Below are positions 8,393 through 18,856 of a stretch of 37,478 bases of DNA, piece by piece. The stretch's first letter is position 1, and each line of letters opens with the position of its first letter. Source of the stretch: Acanthamoeba sp. SK_2022b (lineage: Eukaryota > Discosea > Longamoebia > Acanthamoebidae); contig JANDJZ010000451.1 in NCBI GenBank assembly GCA_027943245.1, positions 1 to 37,478 of the forward strand, given 5' to 3'. Below the pieces are notes generated by a model, which was not told the DNA's origin, searched no databases, and saw only the letters and a list, made by a program, of their open reading frames with translations. The translations under genes and the position numbers were made by a program.

Positions 8393-11300
8393 CTAGAGCG
8401 CCTTGCCCTCTTCCTCCACATCAAAGTTAACTGCGCCGTGCTGGATCGTTTCCCGTCGCTTGCGGTACCAGATCACCACCAGGCTCGCCACAATGACCAC
8501 GAGCACGAACACCACGGCCAAGGGGATTGCCACGGCCACGCCCACGATGAGGCCCGTGTTGGACGACGACGACCCGTCTCCGTTCGACCGTCCCAGCAGG
8601 ACGCCGAGCCCCATGCTCGGGTCATAGACCACAGACTGTTCGAACGGAGGGAAGCGCAGCTCCAGCACGAAGCCGCTGTCGAAGGCGAGGTCCGCGCTCA
8701 CCAGGGGCAGTTGCTCGCCGTCGACCAGAGCCACGTCGAGCACCTCGACCTGCGCCATGGTCCGGTGCTCGCCGGTGGTCGACGGCTCGAACACGACGAC
8801 GAACGTGGTCATCCCGGCCTGCGGGGTGTTGCTGCGCCTTGCCACGTTGCCCGGTCGCCCGCTGGTGTTGGCCGACGAAGGGGAGGCGAGGTCCGACAGG
8901 CGGTAGCGAAGCGTGAAGCCAGAGCGTTGGGCCTCCGCCACGGCTTCGCTCGGCGACGAGGCCGACGTGGTGAGGTTGATGGACCACTTGACCGAGCCCG
9001 CGCGCACGGTGAAGTTGGCGCCGGCAAACGACACGGCCTCGGCGTTCGCGTAGTAGGTGTAGGACTGCACCAGGCTAGTCGAATTATCGATCTGCGTGCG
9101 GTAGGCGTAGGTCGAGTTCGTCACAGTAGTGCGCGTCACGTTGAGACCTGTCGTCAAAAATTACACTTTCAGCACGCTCACACGAGAGAGAGAGAGAGAG
9201 AGAGGCCAACAGAGCGCGTAGTTACCGGCAAGTTCGGTGTCGCTGTCGCCCAGGGTCAGACCGTCGAGGCTTAACTGCGTGCCGAAGGTGGACGCGGAGG
9301 AGGCTACGGAGCCGGATAGGGACACGGACGGCTTGTCTTCGGCGAACGTGGCGACCGTGGTGTTGAGCAGCACAGGCACCGCGGAAGCGATCGGTGAGGG
9401 CGAGGCCAAGGCCGCACAGTCGTCTGGAGTAGTTTTTGTGTGAATGTTAAAACAAAACGCCCACGCGGTCTGCGACTCACGAGTCGTGTGCTGACGTGGC
9501 CGACACGTGCCTTTCTTGCCGAGGGTGCTCAGTGAGGAGTCGATCTTGGCGGCCATGAACGAGTTGACCTGAGTACAGCACGACGTAGAACTGCCGCACA
9601 TGATCCCTGTGGGAGCGATGCAGGAATTGATCACTCAAAGACGAACCTCAATCAAAGGCAACAATGACCGCCCCACTTACCTACGGCGTTTGATGCGGTC
9701 GTATTGACTTTCGTGAAGCCCACTTGCAACCACAAGCCTCCGCGCGAGAAGTCGATACCTGGACGATCGGCGTAGTGCGCGGCGTTTTGTTTTTGAGCAT
9801 GTTGAGTTGTTCGGGTTGAATGAGTAAAGCGTACCGGTGGCTGCGTTGCCAACGTTGAGGGTCATGTTGGCCCTCTGCAGCAGCCTGGCGTTCGGACTAG
9901 ACAGGACCACGCATTTTGCTAAAGTCAATCGGAGTTAAAATGAGAAGGGAAATTGGGATGAGGCGTCTGTGGTGGCAACGAGGAAAGGGGAGACCAACCT
10001 TGACCGTTCGCCAACGTGAATACCGCCTGATTCGATATCGTCCATGATGCCGAGGAGCTCAACTCCACGCCTTTGCACGATGGTTGCACACGGGGTTCTC
10101 ACTTAGCATGGTTCGGCGTGGGCTATGATCACCGGCCCGGGAGCAGGATTGCACGTACCCGTACCGGCGGATTGGATGGCCAACGGGCCACTCTGGAGCC
10201 ATGCGCCTCCCTTCTCCATAAGAACACCTGCGCAGCGTATGACATTGTTAGCAAGATAGCTGTTCAAACACATATTTAATCTCAACTATCGTACAAATAA
10301 ACTAACCCAAACCGCAAGGGAGGACAGGCCGGACGAGCTAATGCCACGATAGCTGAGGGGCGTAAATGTACCACTGCCGGCAGTGTAAATGTTGAGTGTG
10401 GCCGAGCCTGCTTGGGTCCACTGGGCAGATGATCCGTTGAAGTGGACTCCTGAATGTATGTGAATAATTAGATTGCCATTCCGGAGCGCGAGCGCGGATG
10501 CGAATGCGGAACCTGTGCTTCTCGTGATTTGAATCCACAAAGCTCCTGCCAGATCCCACACGGCACCTTCTTGCAGCAGCACTCCTGTCATTGGCCGGTG
10601 GAGGAGAGTCAGATCGGTGCGTCATACGGAAGGTACTGATGCGGGCCAGGCAGGTACCCGTGGAGCCGGGGTTGAGCGCAAAGCTGGCCGTATCACTCAG
10701 CCACGACCCTCCGCGAAGAATGACTCCTGTAAGACCCAACACATGGTCAGCTGCGATATGAATTGGTTGCTTAGGAAAAGGTTGTTCCGCTTCCTACCTG
10801 TCGAGTTTTCAAAGCCGGTGAAGGAGTAGGTGTTGTACTGCGTCCACGAAGTTCCTGCGTTGACTTCCACACCTGAAATAATAAAAAAAACCCAGGCCCC
10901 CACCCAGGGTTTTGTCAGACCTCAAGGAAAAATGATTGCCGACTCATGCCGGGAAGAGGCTAACCGGTGCTAAAGGTCGCTCTGAAGTTCACTAAAGATT
11001 GGCAAAGCCACGATCCTTTGGTCAACTTGACGCCTGCGCGCAAGGGAGGAAGGAAATGAGCGACCCCCTCCCCACAGGGCAAATGCAAAAGGGAGGCATG
11101 GAACCAATGGCCGAGGAGCTCAGGTCCATTTCCATTAAGGACGATTGCTCGAAATACGAGTTGTTGTTGGCCAAGTACACCCCTCCACCCCAAGTTAGCC
11201 ATTGGCCGGCCAGCCGCACAGAGCGAGACCGGTATAACGTACCATACACTCCTGCTCCGGAAGCGTTCGTCAGGACACGGGCGGCCAGGCCCTGTTGAAT

Positions 11301-12553
11301 CCAACGCCCACCAGCCGACATGTCGACACCTTAAGCCCCCCCCCTCAACGCACACGAGTCAGTCACCAGTCAGCGTGTGCGAGAGGTCACGGCGCGGCGG
11401 ACGCACCGGCCATGGGAGTGGCAGGATCGGATTGGTGGCTGTACACCGTGATGTCGCATCTCCCTCGCTGCCGCCACTCCGCCGCGGTACCGAGAAACTT
11501 GACACCTAACACCCGCCGCCACCGATCGGTTGGAGGTTGTCGACCGATGCAGTCCGGTCACCGAGAAGAGCGAGAGAGCAACAGAGACAGACGGAGGTGA
11601 AGGTACCAGAACCACCGACGGCCAAGAGCGAGGCGCCGCTTGCCTGAGACCAGGTTCCAGCTAGGCTGACCAATGGCTCTGTTGGAGCGTGTGCATAAGA
11701 ACGAGCACAGATCGAGCAGAGGCAGGCACGCAAAGTGTACCTCCGGTGTCGCTGCTCGAGTTCGAGGACAAATTGGCGCTTCCTCCTTGCGTCCAGACGC
11801 CGTCGACCTTGATCACTGCAGGGTTATCACTTGCGCCACTGAGAATTATTATCATCTTCCACGAGATTCGGCAGAAGAAGAACATGAAAGTGACGATGAT
11901 GTGAGGCAGACAGAAGCACCGGGAGTATTCATGGGGTGGTTGATGGTAATAGAGCCATTTTGGGTAAGCGTAGAGGCGGGGCCTATCTCAATAGCTCCTG
12001 CAACACGACAAAACATCACTTGCTTGTGGAACTGTTGCTACGCTTGATAAGAGAAATTAATGACAGCGAACCATCAAGAAGAACGAGTGCGCCGGCAAGG
12101 GTAAGGTTGGCGCCGTTGGTTATGTTAAGCCAAACTCCGGGCGGGGATTTGCGGACGGTCACCGACGTGTCGCCCGTGCCAAATCTTGCATTCACACGCA
12201 ATTTTCAGATAACGAACTACAACTCACGGCAAGGGTAAAAGGGGCCGCTAGAGTACCGAACTTCGATGCTGGTACTGATGGCCACGGTTAGAGGTTCGCT
12301 GTACGTGCCCATTGTCACCAGTACGGTATCACCCGGACCAGCAACGGCGAGGGCGTCGGAGATGTTGTTGTAAGTACAGACAATACCAGGGCATACCGTG
12401 TCTGAGAGGAAGAGAGTTTGATGAGTGAGCAGAGCGACGATGTGACTCCTGTGAACGCGCAGAAGTACAAATGATGCCTGCGGAGGAGGAGCCGCATAAG
12501 GCCGCGAGTAGAACTAGCACTTTCACCCACGGGTAGCGCATCAAAACCGGCAT
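8393..12553 (-). CDS. Secreted single-pass membrane protein with exon-encoded beta-helix repeats (21 exons)
   Basis: Exons (minus): 12553-12469, 12401-12257, 12184-12072, 11997-11920, 11815-11741, 11678-11607, 11505-11407, 11329-11243, 11182-11105, 11033-10965, 10872-10798, 10726-10658, 10584-10513, 10449-10372, 10227-10159, 10070-10005, 9918-9835, 9758-9681, 9606-9481, 9423-9226, 9147-8393. All junctions keep frame, total 856 aa. Residues 1-25 form a signal peptide (MPVLMRYPWVKVLVLLAALC). Exon 2 resembles the start of right-handed beta-helix domains: ISDALAVAGPGDTVLVTMGT, then YSEPLTV. Exons 4-18 each encode one 22-33-residue repeat of the type G-V-x-L-x(3-6)-W-x(n)-G. Exon 19 is Cys-rich (CGSSTSCC). 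Exon 21 ends in a transmembrane helix (about 804-832) and a short basic-then-acidic tail (YRKRR...DVEEEGKAL). Many N-x-S/T sites suggest a glycosylated surface protein. The ligand is unknown; adhesion or carbohydrate binding is plausible. Confidence 0.85.
9681..11997 (-). repeat. Tandem array of 15 phase-1/phase-1 repeat exons
   Basis: Fifteen consecutive exons (11997 down to 9681) are 66-99 nt long, always a multiple of three. Each begins with the last two bases of a split codon whose first base is the G closing the previous exon; in 12 of 15 this codon is Gly. The translated units align: GVEVNAGTSWTQYNTYSFTG, GVILRGGSWLSDTASF, GVLLQEGAVWDLAGALW, GVHFNGSSAQWTQAGSATL, GVLMEKGGAWLQSGPLAI, GVELSSSASWTISNQAVF. 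Introns are 60-144 nt. Confidence 0.85.
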
Positions 12554-13066
12554 GGTTTGAGGACGGGTACTGTGCTCGACGGGGTTAAGTGTGGTGGTGG
12601 TTCTGAACCAAGTGTGTTTTCGTTGGTGCGTGGTCGGAGTTCTCGAAGCTCTGCGAAGAACCTTTTGCTTGGGCCTTTGGAATGTTAAGCAGTAGCTTTC
12701 CACCAATGGCGCGCTGTTGAGTTTTTGTTTTTTGTCCGCCAAAACAGCATTACCTTCAATTTTTGTTTTAGAAACTGCGCCCTTCTCGCGTGATGCTCGC
12801 CGTGAAAGGTTTCCATCTCCTTTTCTTGTGCATTCCTTTTCGTTCGTTCCTCAACCCCCCTACCCCCCTACCCAAGCTGTTGCTTGCGCATCCTTGCTCT
12901 TTTATGTCCGGCCACTATTTTTCAGTAGCCTGGTTTTCGGTTGCTTGTAGCCGTTGCTGCAGCTTTTTTCATTTTTTTCAACTCAGGTTTCTAAATTATA
13001 ATAAATTATTAATAATTTATTTTGTTGCTTGTTGCTGTAATACAAGAGATTAATGAATCTTTGTTA
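12554..13066. promoter_or_regulatory. Divergent intergenic region of beta-helix and RhoGEF genes
   Basis: 513 nt between start codons facing away from each other, so it should contain both promoters. It is pyrimidine-rich on the plus strand, with an A/T block at about 12993-13022 (TTATAATAAATTATTAATAA) just before the RhoGEF start. No specific factor site is claimed. Confidence 0.45.
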
Positions 13067-16000
13067 ATGGGACCTCACCGTCGCGTCTGTGCAGTGACCG
13101 TCATTGAGGCGCAAGGGGTGACCCCGCCCGTGGGCGCCGACACTGGCGGTCAGCTGCATTGCAGGTTGACCGTGCTCCCGCACTCCTCCACCGCTCCCTC
13201 CGCTGAAATCGTCCAGACCAAGGCCCTCCCACTTGGCGCCGCCGGGACCAAGTGGGACGAGACTCTCAACATGTGCGTGCGCTTCCTCCTTTCTCTTTCT
13301 CTCTCCCCCTGCGTCTGTGAGCCATGGCGTCAGCTAAGCCCCAGTTTGTTGTTTGGTGCAGAGAGGCCGAGGCTCAGGACAAGCTCGCCTTTGAGTGTTG
13401 GCTCGCCTCTCCCGCCGGCAAGGGTATGCGCTCCTGTTCCTTGGCCGCCACTTTGCTCACCTTCCTCCCAACTCTTTGGCGTTCATTTCCTGTTTCGGAG
13501 CAGAAGCGCTTCTGGTGGGCAGAGTCGAGATGGCGCTGAGCTCTCTGGTCGTGGGCAGCAGCAGCGATAAGGTTGTTGTCCTCCCCCTCCTCCCCCTCCC
13601 GTCGTCGTCATGCAGAGTTCTTAGCTCCGACAAGCGTCACCTCTGACTCTTTTATTTTCTTTTCGTTTTTTATTTTTCGTTTTATTATTATACTTTGCTC
13701 CCCCTTCTCGCCCAGTGGCTGGCGTTGAAGGCTCCAGAGACCGCCAAGCCCGCTGGCCTGTTGCACGCGCTCATCCACCCCCGGACCAAGCGGGCCTCGA
13801 GTCGGGTACCCCTCTCGGTCACGCATTGGCGTGCACACGCGAGCGACTCACTTTGGTTTGGGGGCTTGTGCAGCGGGCGAGCTCGTCCATCGAGCACAAC
13901 AAGATCAAGTCCGGAGCAAGCGCGCCCAAGGGCCCCACCTTCGAGCCCTCCGACCTCGAGAAATGGCTCTCTGCGGTTCGGCCTTCATTTTTCATTTACT
14001 TTATTTTTCAATAATTGTAAATTAGTATGTGAGGTCCATCGCTAAAAGAAACAATTGTTGTCTTCGCGTTGCGCAGGAGGAGCTGGCGTCGCTCGATGAG
14101 AAGGAGCGATCGCGTCAAAAGGCGATCCTTGAGGTCATCGAAACGGAGCGCTCCTACATGAACGACCTCGACATCCTGCAACGGGTAAGAGAGAGAGAGA
14201 GAGAGAGACTGCGACAGCCTTACGGTTTGCACACGCATTCTCACGCTGACCCGCGCGTGTGGCTCCAGATCTTCATCAAGCCCATACACGAGAACAACTA
14301 CTTGACCAAATCGGAGATGAACTCCATCTTCTCAAACGTGGAAACCCTCCGTGAGGTCAACACCGAATTGCTGAAGGTTTGTCCTCATGCCCCACTTGCG
14401 GTTTTTTTGGTTGGTTGTGTATTTACTTATATATATATATATATTAGGAGCTGGACGAGCTGCAGAGCAAGAAGGTGGCCATCAAGAACCTGGGCGAGGT
14501 GTTTGCCAAACGTGACTCCATGTTCAAGCTCTACGCCATCTTCTGTAGCGCCATCGTCGACGTGAACCAGAGGGTCGAACAGTTCAAGGACAAAAACCCG
14601 CCGTTCGCCGCATTTCTGGAGGTACTCTCCTTTTGTTAATTCATCATTTTTCTTATATTTTTTCGTTTTGTATTAAATTATGTAACACTTTACAGAAATG
14701 TTTCGTGAATCCCGAGTGTCGGCTGCTGCCGCTGGACAGTTTTGTTCACGCGCCCCTCGCCCGACTCCTCAAGTACCCCCTCCTATTGGACGTACGTGTC
14801 GCAGTCCCCCTCCCCAAATGCCACTTCTCCCCACCCGTACCAGCGTTGATCTCACCCACCACCCGCGTATGCGCAGGCCGTCATCAAATACACGCCGCCC
14901 GACCACCCCGACAGAGAGCCGCTGGAAAAGGTAATCGTCGGACCTAAATCAAAATAAATTATAAAAAATCACAAAATAAATTCTAGTAAATAATAAAATA
15001 ATGTCCAGAAGACGTGACGGTGACACCGCTGACTCGGGACGTGTGCGACATGGCGGCAGGTGTACGAGAACATCATGGAGATCGTGAACATGGTCAACGA
15101 GAGGACGCGCCAGGTGGAGAACGTGCAGCGGCTGATCAAATTGCAGAAGACCATCGCCAACTCTGATGTACGTCGGCTTGCAAGCATCGCGCTCGCGCGC
15201 AGGTGACTGACCAGGTGGTGTTTGGGGCCGCGTAGGAGCCGGGCAACGATTTCGTCGACAACCAGCGCTTCGTGGTCAAGGAGGGTCTGTTGGTCCGCAT
15301 CAAGGGCGAGGGCAAGAACAGGAAGGAGCGCAAACTCCACCTCATCCTCTTCAACGACATGGTACTGCTTAGAGTCCCTGTGTTGTTGTTGACTCATTGC
15401 TGACTTTGACCGTCAACGCCAGTTGGTGTTGACCAAGCCGTTGACTTCGCGTCAAGGTCCGTCGTTCCGAGTGATCGACAAGGTTTCGACAAAGGACCTG
15501 CAGATCGGCGACACCGGCATCGTCTCGCCCCTCGGCTCCGCTTCGTCCAGCGCCCTCGAGCGCACCTCTTCCACCGACTCCGGTACTGCATTCCTCGCAT
15601 TGCGCGCGTGCGCGACGCCTCGCTCACTGCGGTGCGCCGTGCAGATTCGGCCAAGAAGTCGCCCAAGGAGTCGACGCATTCCGCGCTGTCGGGCTCGGGC
15701 GGGCTCAAGGTCTGGCGCTCGACCATGCGCGTCACCAAGGCCGTCGCCAGCGAGCCCGAGCCCGAGCTGCGTCTCGACCTCCACTGCCGGGCCCTGCACA
15801 AGGACCACAAGGACAGGCTGCTCACGTTCGTCGCGTCCACGCCGGACGAGAAGGCCGATTGGAGGAAGGCCCTCCAGACGGCCATCAGCATCTCCACGCG
15901 CGAGCAGACCTTCAGCTTCAAGACTGCCTCGGCCCGCACGCGCGACGGCGAGTCGGCGTCGACACTGGCTGCCACGTCATCACCGGGCCGTGAGGCTGTC

Positions 16001-16864
16001 GGCGACACCGCGACCGCGACCTCGGCCAAGTCGCCAGAGTCGTCAGACGCCGCGGCTGCCACCACGCCCAGTCCGGGCAGCGCCGAGACGACGGCAAGCT
16101 CGGCGGTGGCGACTTCGGCGGAAGAGAAGAAGAAAAAGAAAGAGAAGAAGGAAAAGAAGAAGGAAAAGAAGGACAAGAAGAAGGGCTCGTCGAGAAGAGA
16201 GAGAAAGAAGATCGCGAAAAAGAACGAAGACGACGACGACAGCGTGCCCGACGACAAAAAGGCGAAGAATGAAGATGTAGCTGCCGCCGGCGACGACTCG
16301 GAGAGCGGAGAGGGCAAGAGTCCCGGCGTGCCGCGGAAATCAAAGAGCGAGATCAACCTCAAGCGTTCGGACGACGACGCCGTCGACGCGACCAAGAAGA
16401 AGACGACGACGAAGACGAAGACCCACGAACACGAGGCGCCGGAGCAGGCGCCGGCCAAGGAGACAAAGGCCGCCGAAGCTTCGGAGGCTGAGGTGAAGAA
16501 GGAGCGGAAGAGCCGGCGCAAGAGTCTGATGAGCATCCTGCGCAGGGACGACATCACCGAAGCCTTTGCGGCCGAAGAGCAGCAGGCCAAGAAGCAGTCG
16601 AACGACCAGAAGGAGAAGGAGAAGGAGAAGGACGCCAAGAAGAAGAAGACGTTTGGGACGTGGGGACGCAAGAAGAAGCTTGCCACCGCCGCCCAATCCT
16701 CCGTACGCTTTGCTCTGTTCTCTCCTTCTCTCCTCTCTCGCTCGCTCGCTCAGGTTGGTGTGCTGATTGGTGATGTCGCCCGTCAATGTGCGTCTGTGAA
16801 AACGCAGGACGTGGTGCCCACCAAGGAGATCACGAGCGAGGGCAAAACCAAGAAGAAAGGCTGA
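13067..16864 (+). CDS. Rho guanine-nucleotide exchange factor, C2-DH-PH with Lys/Glu-rich tail (15 exons)
   Basis: Exons: 13067-13272, 13362-13423, 13504-13571, 13716-13805, 13874-13975, 14077-14184, 14269-14376, 14448-14621, 14696-14791, 14877-14930, 15060-15167, 15236-15361, 15423-15582, 15645-16702, 16808-16864. All junctions are in frame, 858 aa. Residues 1 to about 140 are C2-like (AVTVIEAQGV, KWDETLNIEAEA, ALLVGRVEMAL). A DH domain spans about 177-392: RQKAILEVIETERSYMNDLD at its start, LDSFVHAPLARLLKYPLLLD as the conserved late helix. A PH domain follows (VVKEGLLVRI, KLHLILFNDMLVL, then WRKALQTAIS closing it near 568). The DH domain catalyses GDP release from Rho/Rac/Cdc42 proteins, and C2 and PH suggest membrane recruitment. 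The last 290 aa are Ser/Ala-rich, then strongly Lys/Glu-rich (KKKKEKKEKKKEKKD), probably disordered. Confidence 0.9.
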
Positions 16865-17192
16865 CCCACCCCCTCCTCGCAGCCTTGCTCCAGGCGCACC
16901 GTATTTTTATTGTGATATTACTATAATTAACATAATTAGAAAATCGTTATTCTTGTCCGTGGGCATCGCCGCAGCGTCAATCTGATCATGCGGAGGCTGG
17001 CACGGCAAGTGAAGGCGAGGCGTGCCTCCAGCCAAATTTCGGCAGCGGGCCATCATTGGCTCTGTTGAAATTTCCATGATCGTGTGGCAATGTCCGACAC
17101 AAAAAGGAACACACGAGCTCAACAGAGAACAACAGTCCACACCTACAAGAACAACAACAGCCCCAGCTTTTACACTTTCCAGCACAGACAGC
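16865..17192. other. Spacer between RhoGEF and CsbD-like gene
   Basis: 328 nt. It starts with the A/T-rich 3' flank of the RhoGEF gene (about 16905-16945) and ends with the leader of the CsbD-like gene. The frame of the latter stays open upstream to about 17022, but the first 57 residues look unstructured and are taken as leader. Confidence 0.4.
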
Positions 17193-17474
17193 ATGAGCAA
17201 CACCAGAAGCGAACCGTCGATGCTTTCCGGCCACGCCCAGTACGTGAAGGGCGCCGCGGAGGAGGTCATCGGCAACATGACCGGCTCCGAAGACTGGAAG
17301 AGGTCGGGAATGGAGGACAAGGAGGCCGCCCGCGCCGAGATGCGAGCAGCCAACCAGGGCCCCAAGGATGCTGGCGTCGTGCCCGGCAAGTTCGAGAGCA
17401 CTCTGGGCAGGGCCGTGGGCTGCGAGGGCATGATCGAGAACGGAGAGGAGAAGCAGCGACTTCAGTCCAAGTAG
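17193..17474 (+). CDS. CsbD-like / Hmp1-type small protein (single exon)
   Basis: 93 aa starting MSNTRSEPSMLSGHAQYVKG. The pattern SEPSxxSG-xxxxVKGxAxExxGNxTGSxxWxxSG, then a second half with GKFESTLGRAVG and ENGEEKQ, matches the fungal Hmp1 proteins (described as mismatch-base-pair and cruciform-DNA recognition proteins) and the related bacterial CsbD stress proteins. The protein is hydrophilic and helical and may bind DNA or act as a stress protein; the family annotation is itself weakly supported. An upstream in-frame ATG exists at about 17076, but similarity begins at 17193. AATAAA at 17482-17487 follows the stop by 7 nt. Confidence 0.8.
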   Translation: MSNTRSEPSMLSGHAQYVKGAAEEVIGNMTGSEDWKRSGMEDKEAARAEMRAANQGPKDAGVVPGKFESTLGRAVGCEGMIENGEEKQRLQSK

Positions 17475-17481
17475 ACGACAA

Positions 17482-17487
17482 AATAAA
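17482..17487 (+). terminator. AATAAA polyadenylation-type signal
   Basis: Immediately downstream of the CsbD-like stop codon, in an otherwise mixed sequence. Confidence 0.45.
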
Positions 17488-17548
17488 ACTTCGTTACGCA
17501 GAGTGAGGCCTGCAGTTTTCTTTCTTCTTGTTGCGTAGGCAAGCTCCG

Positions 17549-17640
17549 CAGCTGGGCGCAGTGGCGAGGAACAAAACAAGGTGTTCTACACCCACCAGCT
17601 CGGTTTGCGCTTGTGGACGACGTGCCCTGACCCAGTACCC
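17549..17640. repeat. Diverged copy of DNA found at about 18676-18735
   Basis: The phrase GGGCGCAGTGGCGAGGAAC, followed by ACAAGGTG...CCACC(C)AGCTCGGTTTGCGC, recurs with substitutions at about 18676-18735 as GGGCGCAGTAGCGAGGAAC...CCACCGAGTTTACGCG. The second copy sits just beyond the 3' end of the dual-specificity phosphatase gene, so the pair suggests duplication of that gene's 3' flank. Confidence 0.6.
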
Positions 17641-17652
17641 TCTAAAACATAA

Positions 17653-17767
17653 TCACGTTGGAGCCGCTCTGCCAGTCGCCCAGGTAGAGGTAGCGCGTGA
17701 TGCGGATGGCCACGAGACGCCGCGATCTGCGCATCTGCTCGAAGCTGCTCCGCGAGTGGCCGTGCAC
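17653..17767 (-). pseudogene. Decayed fragment of the dual-specificity phosphatase gene
   Basis: The plus strand here reads GCTCTGCCAGTCGCCCAGGT and continues AGAGGTAGCGCGTGATGCGG, nearly identical to 19365-19405 in exon 4 of the phosphatase gene, and stays similar up to about 17767. Translated on the minus strand, the copy still shows ITRYLYLGDWQSG. Relative to the gene it has lost one G in the GATGCGGGATGG run (a frameshift), gained about ten bases around 17722-17740, and lacks both flanking exons and splice sites. It cannot be functional. Confidence 0.8.
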
Positions 17768-18219
17768 ATTACAGGGTGCTTCGCGTAGAACCTGCTTGCC
17801 ACGGGTATCGAAAATTATGTTCTGCCAAGCCTACTTCGGCAGGTCTTCCAAGCGTGGGATTCTGGCTTAATATCTTGTAATGTACATGGTACTCATTCAA
17901 TGGCTTCACTTCTGCATTCTGGTGCATAAGGCAGTTTGTCCTTGTGGTACCAGATTCTTTTTTGTTACTTCAAACATCTTCTTCGTGAAGGTTACAAAGA
18001 ATCTTATCTTCCATTCTCTTGACCTTTCTGGGTACCTACAACAGATCAAAGTACAGATCAACCATTGTCGGCGACCAGAATTGCATCGTGCCTATTGGTT
18101 GCATGTTTTGTTGGTTACCTATTGGTCCGGCACTGCCGTAACTCCTATTAGGGCGTGTAATGGATAAAATGATAGGACGTGCCTTGTACATCATTCTATA
18201 TCTTGCCACCTAACCAACA
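17768..18219. other. A/T-richer unassigned stretch
   Basis: About 450 nt of visibly lower G/C content than the flanking genes, with no recognisable coding pattern. It ends in CATTCTATATCTTGCC, a possible TATA-type element about 25 nt before the small ORF at 18220. Confidence 0.4.
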
Positions 18220-18489
18220 ATGAGCCTGTACCGGACATACTTCACCGACTCAGGTGTCTTGAATGGCTGTTTCATCGTCAGTCCAGTGACAGGCACTGTT
18301 GCCCACGCAATCGTGCCTAAATGGCGTGAAACGAAAGGCAGACTCGACCCCAACAACGAGAGAAACCAAGAATTTGCTCGAGGCTTGAACTCCATCCTTC
18401 GCCGCTACACTGTCGAACAGCTTCGTACCATGTCTGGCAACCCGCACTTGAATTCCTCCGTGTACGGCATGAATGTGTGGTACACTTAA
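18220..18489 (+). CDS. Hypothetical 89-aa protein
   Basis: ATG at 18220 (context ACCAACAATGA) to TAA at 18487-18489, beginning MSLYRTYFTDSGVLNGCFIV and ending SSVYGMNVWYT. The sequence is protein-like (balanced hydrophobic and charged residues, no low complexity), preceded by a TATA-like motif and followed by AATAAA at about 18570. No domain is recognised. Codon use is less G/C-ending than in the neighbours, and it lies between a pseudogene fragment and the parent phosphatase gene, so it may be transferred or mobile-element DNA. It could also be non-coding. Confidence 0.4.
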   Translation: MSLYRTYFTDSGVLNGCFIVSPVTGTVAHAIVPKWRETKGRLDPNNERNQEFARGLNSILRRYTVEQLRTMSGNPHLNSSVYGMNVWYT

Positions 18490-18856
18490 CTATTTCGAGG
18501 CTTTAGTACCCACCGGTTGGGTAAACATATGTATGTTGTCTGGTGTTCCTTCAATAAGAGACGACGTAATAAACATGTAGCGAGAGAGGCTGATAAGGTT
18601 CTGGTGATGCCGTTGAAATTGCAACAGTCGATCTACAAAAAACGTGTTGTTCGCGTTCTCCAATGGCCTGCCGTCCAAGGGCGCAGTAGCGAGGAACGAC
18701 ACAAGGGGTCGACAAACCACCGAGTTTACGCGAGCGGATGACACGGCCGAGGCGTGGTAACCGCGAGGCCATGGGAGGGGGGCGAGTGGCGTGATGCAAT
18801 ACTTTATACGGTACAGGATGGAGGGCGTAGTGCGTCTCCAGGTCTGGAGAAGCAGC

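Noticed and set aside
8054..9274. 406-aa plus-strand open frame
   Set aside because: His/Arg/Gly-rich shadow of the last exons of the beta-helix gene; it ignores all splice sites and has no recognisable domain.
15394..16686. 430-aa minus-strand open frame over the RhoGEF tail
   Set aside because: It is the antisense shadow of the Lys/Glu-rich GAG/AAG tail (Phe/Ser/Leu runs) and has no domain; the plus-strand frame continues a PH domain.
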